Below the pieces are notes generated by a model. It saw only the letters and a program-made list of their open reading frames with translations, had not been told where the DNA came from and did no database searches. Shown here piece by piece: positions 1-6,353 of a stretch of DNA of 6,353 nucleotides. Source of the DNA: Bacteroidales bacterium UBA1722 (GTDB lineage: Bacteria > Bacteroidota > Bacteroidia > Bacteroidales > UBA932); the NCBI GenBank assembly GCA_002317435.1, contig DCIQ01000193.1:1-6353 (forward strand), given 5' to 3'. The translations under genes and the position numbers were made by a program. Each line of letters opens with the position of its first letter. The first letter of the stretch is position 1.

Positions 1-1070
1 AGAGCCATCATCAGTCCCTGCATCTGTTCATCGAAGCCAAGCATCGATGAAAGAAGTCCGAGGGCGGCCATAATCGCTCCGCCGGGGACACCGGGGGCCG
101 CCACCATCGTTATGCCGAGCATCATGATGAAACCGACGTACATGTCGGGATCGTACGGCATCCCGCACATCATTGAGATGGCCAGAGCGCATCCCGTAAT
201 CTTCAGACAGCTTCCGGACATATGTATGGTCGCACACAGAGGCACCACGAAATCGGCCACGGCACTGCTCACCCCGTTCTTTTTCGTCCGGTCCAGAGTC
301 ACGGGGATGGTCGCGGCGGAAGACTGTGTTCCCAAAGCTGTGAGATATGAAGGAAGCATCGTCCACAGAGCCTTGAAAGGATTCTTCCCCGAGACGGCGC
401 CAGCCACGCAGAACTGCAGAACCAGCACCACTACAGATATGGCGAATATGAGTACGATAACCTTCAGGAAGGAGAGCAGAATCAGCATAATGTTTCCCTC
501 CAAAGCACTCTTGAGGAAAATACCGAAAATGAAAAGTGGCAGGAAAGGAATGATTATACCGGTTATCACTTTCATTATGACAGTACGGAATTCCTTCATA
601 ATGTCAAGCAGTCTGGATTCCTTCACCATCGACAGACCGACGCCCAGAATGAATGCCAGAATCAAGGCACTCATAATATCCAGGATCACAGGCATCTCTA
701 TGAGGAAATACGGGGACAGGTCCAGACTGTTCCCAGAATCGGGAACTGCGAGCGAAACCCCGCCTATCATCGAAGGAAAAAGCATCCGGCCGGTGCCATA
801 AGAAAGAAAACCGGACAGCACTGTGGAGCCATATGCTATCAATACAGTAACACCAAGCAGTTTTCCGGCTCCGGAACCCAGTTCTGCGATACCGGGAGCC
901 ACCAGAGCCAGAATCAGCAGTGGTATGATAAAACTCAGGAAATTACCGAAAAGGGAATTGAAGGTCAGAAAAGTTCTCGACAGCCATGTGGGGAAGAAGC
1001 AGGAACAGGCTACACCAAGTGCGATGGCGACGAGTACCTGGAGAAGGAGGGGAATTTTCTTCAAAAACAT
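1..1070 (-). CDS. DAACS-family dicarboxylate/amino acid:cation symporter (C-terminus beyond left edge)
   Basis: Inner-membrane secondary transporter of the GltPh/DctA fold, which takes up acidic amino acids or C4-dicarboxylates with cations. The reading frame starts at ATG 1070 (MFLKKIPLLL) and stays open for 356 codons to the window edge, so the last helix, which carries substrate-binding residues in GltPh, is not visible. Very hydrophobic throughout. Family landmarks are present: the hairpin-1 serine-rich loop GTQSSAATIPVT (about residues 247-258), the TM7 motif HMSGS (283-287) where GltPh has NMDGT, and the hairpin-2 tip AAPGVPGGAIM (324-334). The spacing between the three landmarks equals that of GltPh as I remember it (33 and 44 residues). 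The Asn and Asp of NMDGT, both Na+ ligands in GltPh, are His and Ser here, so cation coupling may differ; I recall close Bacteroidota relatives sharing this change. An upstream ATG at 1078 is out of frame. It lies 68 bp after the exporter operon on the same strand. Fold is confident; substrate is not known. Confidence 0.93.
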   Translation of the reverse strand, partial: MFLKKIPLLLQVLVAIALGVACSCFFPTWLSRTFLTFNSLFGNFLSFIIPLLILALVAPGIAELGSGAGKLLGVTVLIAYGSTVLSGFLSYGTGRMLFPSMIGGVSLAVPDSGNSLDLSPYFLIEMPVILDIMSALILAFILGVGLSMVKESRLLDIMKEFRTVIMKVITGIIIPFLPLFIFGIFLKSALEGNIMLILLSFLKVIVLIFAISVVVLVLQFCVAGAVSGKNPFKALWTMLPSYLTALGTQSSAATIPVTLDRTKKNGVSSAVADFVVPLCATIHMSGSCLKITGCALAISMMCGMPYDPDMYVGFIMMLGITMVAAPGVPGGAIMAALGLLSSMLGFDEQMQGLMMA

Positions 1071-1090
1071 AACGACATTTTACCAATTCA

Positions 1091-1110
1091 AGTTCCGCAC
1101 TTGCGAAACT
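1091..1110 (-). repeat. Imperfect palindrome / hairpin in the permease-symporter gap
   Basis: On the minus strand this reads AGTTTCGC-AAGT-GCGGAACT, an 8-bp stem with one T-G wobble and a 4-base loop. It lies 20 bases before the symporter start codon and 28 bases after the permease stop. No T-run follows it on the minus strand, so it is not a standard intrinsic terminator for the operon. On the plus strand it is followed by TTATTTTTTAA, but there the wobble becomes a C-A mismatch and no plus-strand gene is served. It could be an mRNA processing or translation-control hairpin, a weak terminator, or a protein-binding site. No TAnnTTTG promoter element is visible in the 68-bp gap. Confidence 0.45.
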
Positions 1111-1138
1111 GAGTTATTTTTTAATGATGGACTAATTA

Positions 1139-2467
1139 TTACTGAGACAGTTTATTTTTTCCGACTATCTCCCTTATGTGAGCTATATCCTCATCCACTT
1201 TCTTGTCGAACTTCATCTGACCGGCCACTACCATATCGGTGATATCCTCCCTGATTTTGGAAAGCCTCGACTTATGTTTCAGTCTGTAATGCTCGTAATA
1301 CAGCAGCACTATGGAGAGGATGAAATAGCCTATGGTCTGGAGCGCGATGCCTCGCATCTGGAAGTAGATGGTTCCCAAATCTCCACCGGCAGTATTCAGA
1401 TTTATGAAGCCGCGGCAGGCGAAGGTGGACGGGAAGATATATGAGAAATATTTCCAGAATACGGGGAAAGATGTCGCAGGCCATGAGAAGCCGGTAAGGA
1501 ACAGGCAGATAGGGGATATGAAGAGCATCAGGAGGAAAACGGATTCCCTCTTGGTGATCAGCGAGCTCCACACCATACTGAAGAATACGCAGTCCGTCAC
1601 GAAAAACTCCAGCAGCAACAAGATATTCCAGAATCTTCCTCTCTGAGGGAAATCGAAGATGGCAGGCACTATGGTCGCGATATAGATGCCTATTATCATG
1701 AATATGCACCAATAAACCATTCCTCTTCCGAGGATGACCCTGCCGACCCCCTTTCCTCCGTAAGTGTCCACCAGAGAGCAGAAGCTTCTGTTCTGCTCCC
1801 TCATAGTACCCACACAGATACTCATTGAATACAACATAACCTGCTGGACTATCAGCAGAAGGATGGCTGAAATAAGAAAGATACTGTAGGAGAAGGTGGC
1901 ATTGTACGGATTATTCTCCTCATACACGACAGGTTTCACCAGCTGCATGGCTTCCTGCTCCGTCATGCCCAACCGGGAATATCTCTCTATCTGAATCTTT
2001 CCGATATTGTGCAGCATCACGAAATCAGCCGCCAGCAGCAGATTCTTATAATAGAGGAAACTGCTCAGATCGGTATAAACGGAGAGTGTCGAAGTCTGGA
2101 GATTAGCCAGCCTGACTCCGAAATCTTCGGGAAAATAGATGATACCGTTGACCTCCCTCTCCTGAAAGAGTTTCCTGGCCTCCTCCATATCGGTGCATCT
2201 GTAGGCTACCCGCACTTCACGGCAGGCATCCACCTCCTTTATATATTCGCGGCTTTCAGAACAGTCGGCCCTGTCCACCACGGCCACGGGAGTCTCTTCC
2301 AGAATGCCTTTCTGATATATCATATTGTAGAGGATAGGATACAGCAGGCCGGCCACAATCACTATAACCATCACACCTTCATCCGTGATGATGGTCTTGA
2401 GTTCGGAGTTGAATATGTTCAAGGTATCCTTAAACCACTCGCGCAAATATTTAATCATCCCCTTCAT
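1139..2467 (-). CDS. ABC-2-type transporter permease, second subunit of exporter
   Basis: A 442-residue inner-membrane permease with the ABC-2 (YhhJ/YbhS/YbhR-like) layout. It has one N-terminal membrane helix (about 31-49), a large extracytoplasmic domain (about 50-190) and then five helices (about 193-217, 247-269, 279-300, 308-328, 370-392). The extracytoplasmic domain opens with TPVAVVDRADCSESR, the counterpart of the D-x-S segment seen in the partner permease. The helix-5 region has the usual LTGFSWPATSFP and IFPST pattern. A charged tail of about 48 residues (395-442) follows the last helix and should be cytoplasmic; the partner permease has no such tail. The start is ATG 2467, two bases after the TAG of the upstream permease, suggesting translational coupling; an in-frame ATG three codons later is an alternative. 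It ends in TAA at 1139-1141. Probably the heterodimer partner of 2470-3639. No nucleotide-binding domain is fused to it. Confidence 0.92.
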   Translation of the reverse strand: MKGMIKYLREWFKDTLNIFNSELKTIITDEGVMVIVIVAGLLYPILYNMIYQKGILEETPVAVVDRADCSESREYIKEVDACREVRVAYRCTDMEEARKLFQEREVNGIIYFPEDFGVRLANLQTSTLSVYTDLSSFLYYKNLLLAADFVMLHNIGKIQIERYSRLGMTEQEAMQLVKPVVYEENNPYNATFSYSIFLISAILLLIVQQVMLYSMSICVGTMREQNRSFCSLVDTYGGKGVGRVILGRGMVYWCIFMIIGIYIATIVPAIFDFPQRGRFWNILLLLEFFVTDCVFFSMVWSSLITKRESVFLLMLFISPICLFLTGFSWPATSFPVFWKYFSYIFPSTFACRGFINLNTAGGDLGTIYFQMRGIALQTIGYFILSIVLLYYEHYRLKHKSRLSKIREDITDMVVAGQMKFDKKVDEDIAHIREIVGKNKLSQ

Positions 2468-2469
2468 AA

Positions 2470-3639
2470 CTATATCTGTTCGTAATCCTGATATATGTAC
2501 GCATGCTTAAGCCTGTGGATACCCAGCATCGGGAATATCAGGAAGATGAGGAAATGACACACTTCCTGCCACCAGCCGGTGAATCCTGTTCCGAAGATAC
2601 CTTCCTGCACGAAAAACTGATAGTAGTGCTTCAGCGGGAATATGGCGGATACGTATTGGAACGCTTCGGGCATGGCCTCGAGAGGGAGAGTAAAGCCGGT
2701 AAGCGAAAACGCCAGCACGGTGTACAGGCTGGACACACTGAGGGCGAACCTGAGCACCGGGCAGAAACTGATGATGGTGATACCCATCGCCTCGCTGGCC
2801 AGTACCAGAAGGAATACGTCCAGAAACATATACCATACCGATCCTGCGAAAGGATAATGACACCAACTGTACAGGAGCATCTCTATCGTGACACCGAGCA
2901 AGAAAAAGAATATCGTGTACAGGATAAGCTTTCCCAGCAAAGCCACGCCTATGCTTCCTCCCGAGAGTTCCATAAGACGTCTCGAACCTCCGTATTTCAG
3001 TTCCGTTCCCAAAGAATACACTATGAGCACCACCATAACCATCTCCAGGACACCCGGAATCATCATACTTCCCAGATATGCTCCGTAATTCATCGTGGAA
3101 TTGCCTATCATGTGGGTATCCAGTTCCACCGGTTTGATCATCCCCATTATCTGGGCATCATTCATCCCTTTCATCCTCAGCACCTGACGTTGTACCGCCC
3201 CTGAGGTCAAATTAATCATGGTCAGCAGGTCCGAGTATGCGAGAGAACCGCCCATGAAATAGAGTCCGTTTATGTAGAATGTCATCTCAGGCTGTTTCTG
3301 AGCACTGACATCACGATACATTCCTTCCGGAATCACGCAGATGGATGTGATGCGTCCGCGCTGCATCTCGACACGCGCTTCCGGATATGTATCGAATATA
3401 CGGACCTCGGCGGCGGGAGTGGCGTCCAGCTGGCTGATGAAATTACGTGAAAGGGAAGAATGGTCGTTGTCGACCACACCTATAGGCAGTCCGGTCGGCA
3501 CACCGGACTGAAGAAACGTGAGATAAAACACGGAGCAAAACGCTACGATCAACACCGAGCCGACGAAATATATAGGCCTTTTGGCCCATATTATCCGTTC
3601 CCGTCTGAAAACCGCAAGTATATTTTGCAGACAGTTCAT
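2470..3639 (-). CDS. ABC-2-type transporter permease, first subunit of exporter
   Basis: A 389-residue inner-membrane permease of the ABC-2 family (related to YhhJ/YbhR). A membrane helix at about 22-44 leads into an extracytoplasmic domain (about 45-185) that starts with LPIGVVDNDHSSLSRNF, a strong family signature. Five helices follow (about 187-211, 229-257, 268-293, 297-318, 357-375), with the typical FSLTGFTLPLEAMP and IFPLKHYYQFF segments between the last two. The C-terminus is short and cytoplasmic, unlike the next gene. The start at ATG 3639 is 9 bp after the fusion-protein stop, and the stop TAG (2470-2472) is 2 bp before the next ATG. The two permeases share layout but little identity by eye, so they look like paralogues working as a heterodimer. 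ABC-2 permeases normally need an ATPase subunit, and none is encoded here. Substrate unknown. Confidence 0.93.
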   Translation of the reverse strand: MNCLQNILAVFRRERIIWAKRPIYFVGSVLIVAFCSVFYLTFLQSGVPTGLPIGVVDNDHSSLSRNFISQLDATPAAEVRIFDTYPEARVEMQRGRITSICVIPEGMYRDVSAQKQPEMTFYINGLYFMGGSLAYSDLLTMINLTSGAVQRQVLRMKGMNDAQIMGMIKPVELDTHMIGNSTMNYGAYLGSMMIPGVLEMVMVVLIVYSLGTELKYGGSRRLMELSGGSIGVALLGKLILYTIFFFLLGVTIEMLLYSWCHYPFAGSVWYMFLDVFLLVLASEAMGITIISFCPVLRFALSVSSLYTVLAFSLTGFTLPLEAMPEAFQYVSAIFPLKHYYQFFVQEGIFGTGFTGWWQEVCHFLIFLIFPMLGIHRLKHAYIYQDYEQI

Positions 3640-3648
3640 ATCGTCAGG

Positions 3649-4644
3649 TTATTCGTGTTTGGAGAGAATCGCCGTCATCCCGGGACGGATTCCATCTACA
3701 GGAGCATCGGCTACGGTCTTCACCTCGAATGTCTTGGCATCATAGTTATCGGTCTCTTTGGTAGCCCTCCAGGTAGCATACGATTCGCGGACCGAGATAT
3801 AGGTTACGGTGGCCCTCACCTCTTTTCCTTCGAGGGCGGGAATGGTCATCGACACCTTGCTGCCTATCTTGAGTCCATGAAGTTCGTCTTCGCGGATATT
3901 GAACGAATACCATACGTCTGTCATATCCTGAATGGTCATTATGGGGGAGCCGGTACCCACAAGTTCTCCCACTTTAGGGAACACCGCCGATATGACACCG
4001 TCGGAAGGTGCCGTCAGGAACAGTTCACCCATATACCCTTCCACTTCCATCACGGCACCCGAGGCCCTCGCCACCAAAGCGGCGGCAGCCTCCTTATCTT
4101 CTTCGCGGGCTCCCTTCAGAGCCGCGTCGTACTGGCTCTTCGCCGCCTTGGCCTGTGCCACTGCAGCATCATATTTGGCCTTGGTCTCATCATATTTCTG
4201 GGCAGGAATCACCTTCTTCTCATACAGACGCTGAACCCTGTCATAAGAGGTTTTCATTATCTCCTCCTGTACCTTGGCCATCTGCCACACTTCGTATGCT
4301 CCGGTAATCTGCTCTTCTGTAGCTCCGTTGCGGGCCTTTTTCAGCTGAGCGTCGGCAGCATCCCTGGCAGCCATGGCCTGAGCCATCTTCGCCCTCACCT
4401 CGGGAGAATCTATCCTGACCACAGTGTCGCCCTTATGGACGAAATCGCCCTCGCGGGCGTACAGTTCTTCTATTCTGCCGGGAACTTTCCCCGATACACG
4501 GTACTCTGACGCTTCTGCATATCCCTGGGTCACCAGAGGTTTAGGTTTAGAGACGATCCATCCTATGAGAGCCACTACAGCGATAAGCGCTATCAATGCG
4601 AACAGCCCCAGAATGACATTGTAATTCGATTTAGATGCTTTCAT
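3649..4644 (-). CDS. HlyD/YbhG-type membrane fusion protein (periplasmic adaptor)
   Basis: A 331-residue adaptor that should link the inner-membrane permeases to the TolC-like channel across the periplasm. A single N-terminal membrane anchor (about 10-31) has a short cytoplasmic start. The first half of the lipoyl-like domain is at about 48-80 (SGKVPGRIEELYAREGDFV, then KGDTVVRIDSPEV). A long Ala/Lys/Glu-rich coiled-coil hairpin runs from about 82 to 203. The second lipoyl half is at about 208-240 (LTAPSDGVIS, VGELVGTGSPIMTI), and the beta-barrel part ends in GIRPGMTAIL (318-327). At the coiled-coil tip, R136 and L140 match the first two positions of the RLS motif that contacts TolC in AcrA-type adaptors; the third position is Pro147 instead of Ser. 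The start is ATG 4644, 36 bp after the TolC stop, with no clear Shine-Dalgarno sequence. Organisation most resembles YbhG of E. coli, which works with an ABC-2 exporter rather than an RND pump. Confidence 0.94.
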   Translation of the reverse strand: MKASKSNYNVILGLFALIALIAVVALIGWIVSKPKPLVTQGYAEASEYRVSGKVPGRIEELYAREGDFVHKGDTVVRIDSPEVRAKMAQAMAARDAADAQLKKARNGATEEQITGAYEVWQMAKVQEEIMKTSYDRVQRLYEKKVIPAQKYDETKAKYDAAVAQAKAAKSQYDAALKGAREEDKEAAAALVARASGAVMEVEGYMGELFLTAPSDGVISAVFPKVGELVGTGSPIMTIQDMTDVWYSFNIREDELHGLKIGSKVSMTIPALEGKEVRATVTYISVRESYATWRATKETDNYDAKTFEVKTVADAPVDGIRPGMTAILSKHE

Positions 4645-4680
4645 ATCTTGTACTATTTTATTTGTCTGTATTTTAAGGCG

Positions 4681-6177
4681 TTACAGCCGACCTTCGGCCT
4701 TGGCCAGATTCACGGCGCTCATCTGCACTTCCACTCCTGTATCTATAAGCTCGGAATGGGCTTTCAGCCATGCCGTCGAGGCAGCCAGCACCGTAGTGGA
4801 AGAGGTCACCCCTTCGGTGTATCCTTCATTGGCCTTCCTGAGATTCTCTTCAGCCACATCCACGTTGCTCTGAACCATGGCAAGTTTCTCGACGGACTCC
4901 TGCTGGAGCTTGCGGCACTGCACTATCTGAAGGTTTATCTTCTCCTTGGCGTCGTTCAGCTTGATCCTGTAAAGCTCGGCTTCAGCCTTCGCCTTCCTGG
5001 TCCTCTGAAGAGCCTCGGTCCCATGGAAGATAGGTATTTTCAGAACCACACCTGCGGCGAATCTGTTTCCGAATTTATTGCTGTCGAATCCGTTGGCAAG
5101 ACTCGGACGGGTCATCAGGTAATTGGCCGTGAGAGCCACGGCAGGCATCATGTCCGCTCTGGCGATCACCACTTTCTTATCGTAAATCTGATTGGCGAGA
5201 TTCAGGCTGCGAATCTCAGTCCTGGCAGAAAATGCATCCTCGATGGAGACATATTCCGGTATCTGCGGTACCGGAACATAATCCAAACTTTCATCCGCAA
5301 GAACAATCCCGCTTTCGAGAGGGAGTCCGCATTTCTGACAGAGCAGCATCTTGGAAAGCACCAGCCCGTTGGAAGCCTTGGTGAGGAGCAAGTCTGCCTC
5401 ATTGGCCTTCACTTTCACCGTGAGGATGTCAGATTCCGTGGCGAACCCTGCGTCCATAAGGTTTTCAGTGTCGGCAATCATCCGGTGGAGAAGTTCCGAG
5501 TAACTTTCAGCCAACTGTTTCTTGCAGGAGACGGAGATAATCTGCCAGTATGCCTGTTCGATATCCACCACCAATTCCTCCACGGCCTGCTCGTACTGCA
5601 CTTCGGAGAGTTCCTGCGCATATTTGGCCATCTTGTGGGAAGCTATTATCTTTCCCCCCGTGAATACAGGCTGTTCCAGGGAGATGGCTCCCGCATAGAT
5701 GTTCTGTATGTCGAACGTAAGAAGATTGTTTATCGAAGAACCGATTGCATTTATCGGGGAAGCGAGATCCAGCTGGCTCAGTTTGGTGAAGAAATCCTGA
5801 AATTCCGGATTGGTCTTTATGAATTCGATGATATCCGGATTCTGCATTATCTCCTGCAGTTTCGCATTATAGGCTTTCTGGACTTCATCCCCTCCGTGCG
5901 TAAGAATCTGCTGTCCTTTCTCGGGGACCAGATGGATATCCTTGTCATTCCATACGTATGCTCCCAACGCCTGAATCTTGGGATAGAAATAAGACGCCGC
6001 GATCTTGGTGTCATATCCTGCCATTTTCATCTTCTGTCTGGCAGTCTTCAGGTCATTGTTGTTTTCCAAGGCCAGCTGCTTGCATTCATCAAGTGTCAGA
6101 ACCCGCTGTGCACCGGCAGTGTTCCACGATGCCGAGAGAACGGACAACAAGCAGGAGAAGATAATCAATTTCCTCAT
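4681..6177 (-). CDS. TolC-family outer-membrane efflux channel
   Basis: A 498-residue outer-membrane factor, the exit duct of the exporter encoded downstream. It begins with a signal peptide: positive MRK, a hydrophobic stretch, and a probable cleavage site after AGA (residue 23). The mature protein shows the two-repeat OEP pattern. Repeat one has LTLDECKQLALENN (27-40), long helices and the strand segment SLEQPVFTGGK (166-176). Repeat two has the matching VVLKIPIFHG (377-386). The end has the family pattern GVTSSTTVLAASTAWLKAHS (456-475) and closes at AEGRL. About 80 residues between the first two predicted barrel strands (about 78-158) form a loop much longer than in E. coli TolC and likely face the outside. 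Cys280 and Cys283 form a CxxC in the helical region. The start is ATG 6177, some 28 bases downstream of the predicted transcription start, without a Shine-Dalgarno sequence. It is the first gene of the operon. The family is clear; the specific substrate is not. Confidence 0.95.
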   Translation of the reverse strand: MRKLIIFSCLLSVLSASWNTAGAQRVLTLDECKQLALENNNDLKTARQKMKMAGYDTKIAASYFYPKIQALGAYVWNDKDIHLVPEKGQQILTHGGDEVQKAYNAKLQEIMQNPDIIEFIKTNPEFQDFFTKLSQLDLASPINAIGSSINNLLTFDIQNIYAGAISLEQPVFTGGKIIASHKMAKYAQELSEVQYEQAVEELVVDIEQAYWQIISVSCKKQLAESYSELLHRMIADTENLMDAGFATESDILTVKVKANEADLLLTKASNGLVLSKMLLCQKCGLPLESGIVLADESLDYVPVPQIPEYVSIEDAFSARTEIRSLNLANQIYDKKVVIARADMMPAVALTANYLMTRPSLANGFDSNKFGNRFAAGVVLKIPIFHGTEALQRTRKAKAEAELYRIKLNDAKEKINLQIVQCRKLQQESVEKLAMVQSNVDVAEENLRKANEGYTEGVTSSTTVLAASTAWLKAHSELIDTGVEVQMSAVNLAKAEGRL

Positions 6178-6196
6178 ATTTCAGCAATTATCCAAT

Positions 6197-6208
6197 TTTA
6201 ACGTTAAA
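6197..6208. promoter_or_regulatory. Perfect 12-bp palindrome at predicted transcription start (candidate operator)
   Basis: TTTAACGTTAAA is a perfect inverted repeat lying 3 to 14 bases downstream of the -7 element, so it covers the expected transcription start of the exporter operon. A dimeric repressor bound here would block initiation. Exporter operons of this type often sit beside a TetR-family regulator, but no regulator gene is visible in the window. The site is AT-rich and short, so chance occurrence is possible. Confidence 0.4.
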
Positions 6209-6211
6209 CCG

Positions 6212-6219
6212 CAAATATA
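6212..6219 (-). promoter_or_regulatory. Bacteroidota-type -7 promoter element for the exporter operon
   Basis: On the minus strand this reads TATATTTG, an exact match to the Bacteroidota housekeeping -7 consensus TAnnTTTG. It is 34 bases upstream of the TolC start codon, giving a predicted transcript start near 6205 and a leader of about 28 bases. The -33 element (consensus TTTG) is weak or absent at the expected distance, where the sequence reads GACGCTGGACGG. This suggests a modest or activator-dependent promoter. Confidence 0.6.
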
Positions 6220-6272
6220 ATATTTTATTCAATACCGTCCAGCGTCCGCTACGGAGAAAACGCCGTATCCGC

Positions 6273-6353
6273 CTACAGCAGAAAATGATTCACCGGCCCG
6301 AAACCGTGCCCGATTTCATATTCCGCCCCCGCCGCGATGGCATCGTTTATATA
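6273..6353 (-). CDS. thiD: Hydroxymethylpyrimidine/phosphomethylpyrimidine kinase, C-terminal end only
   Basis: An open frame entering from the right edge ends in TAG (6273-6275) and encodes 26 residues. They read INDAIAAGAEYEIGHGFG followed by PVNHFLL. This is the conserved C-terminus of ThiD, whose family ends in a helix followed by a G-x-G-x-GP-[VL]-x-HF segment; E. coli ThiD ends with a GHGIGPVHHF segment as I remember it. ThiD phosphorylates HMP and then HMP-phosphate to HMP pyrophosphate, the pyrimidine half of thiamine, in the cytoplasm. The catalytic part and start lie outside the window. It is 95 bp upstream of the exporter operon on the same strand. I see no strong terminator after it, only a 5-bp inverted repeat (6250-6254 with 6263-6267) lacking a T-run, so some read-through into the operon is possible. 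The identification rests on a short tail. Confidence 0.8.
   Translation of the reverse strand, partial: YINDAIAAGAEYEIGHGFGPVNHFLL

Noticed and set aside
1091..1120. Possible rho-independent terminator for plus-strand transcription (hairpin followed by TTATTTTTT)
   Set aside because: No plus-strand gene leads into it, and in plus-strand RNA the stem contains a C-A mismatch. The T-rich stretch is probably just AT-rich intergenic sequence.
112..1242. Two plus-strand open frames (112-801, 823-1242) in the region of the symporter
   Set aside because: The minus-strand frame across 1-1070 encodes a clear DAACS transporter with all landmark motifs at correct spacing, so the plus-strand frames and the 28-366 minus-strand frame are shadows. 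The real gene has no stop inside the window.
3460..4509. A 349-codon open frame on the plus strand, antisense to the adaptor gene and the start of the first permease
   Set aside because: It spans two well-supported minus-strand genes, shows no recognisable domain and has low-complexity His/Gly/Arg composition typical of shadow frames.
5326..5340. CxxC pair (Cys280, Cys283) in the TolC homologue as a metal or redox site
   Set aside because: It lies in a helical region with no other ligands nearby, and I recall similar LCQ-x-CG segments in related outer-membrane factors. There is no support for a metal or redox role.
4648..6201. A 517-codon open frame on the plus strand, antisense to the TolC gene
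   Set aside because: It is the codon-by-codon shadow of a gene with strong family signatures. The translation is rich in His, Arg, Leu and Gly without domain, signal or family pattern, as expected for antisense frames in a biased-codon gene.
6250..6267. Possible terminator after thiD (TACGG and CCGTA separated by 8 bases)
   Set aside because: The stem is only 5 bp and no T-run follows it in the direction of transcription.

Overview
The window looks like a piece of a Bacteroidota chromosome, most probably Bacteroidales. Three things point there: a perfect TAnnTTTG-type -7 promoter element in front of the outer-membrane gene, start codons without a clear Shine-Dalgarno sequence, and protein families (a TolC with a long surface insert, a DAACS symporter with an altered NMDGT motif) that resemble what I remember from gut Bacteroidales. 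The genus cannot be fixed from the sequence alone. Every gene I can support lies on the minus strand, so transcription runs from the right edge to the left edge. I see no tRNA, rRNA, CRISPR array, insertion sequence or plasmid feature.

From right to left: (1) 6273-6353 is the last 26 codons of thiD, the HMP/HMP-P kinase of thiamine synthesis. (2) 6178-6272 is an intergenic stretch with a TATATTTG -7 element and a perfect 12-bp palindrome at the expected transcription start. (3) 1139-6177 is a tight four-gene exporter operon: a TolC-family outer-membrane channel (4681-6177), a HlyD/YbhG-type membrane fusion protein (3649-4644), and two different ABC-2-type permeases (2470-3639 and 1139-2467). 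The gaps are 36, 9 and 2 bp. (4) A 68-bp gap with a short hairpin follows. (5) 1-1070 is a sodium:dicarboxylate/amino-acid-type symporter (DAACS fold), cut by the left edge before its last transmembrane helix.

The four operon products should build one trans-envelope pump: the two permeases form the inner-membrane core, the fusion protein spans the periplasm, and the TolC homologue is the exit channel. The substrate is unknown; drugs, lipids or other hydrophobic molecules are plausible from the family. No ATP-binding subunit is encoded in the operon or elsewhere in the window, whereas the related E. coli YbhGFSR system encodes one (YbhF). This is the most notable feature of the locus. The symporter may be read through from the operon or have its own signals; the sequence does not decide. 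I found no clear evidence of a wholly new system.
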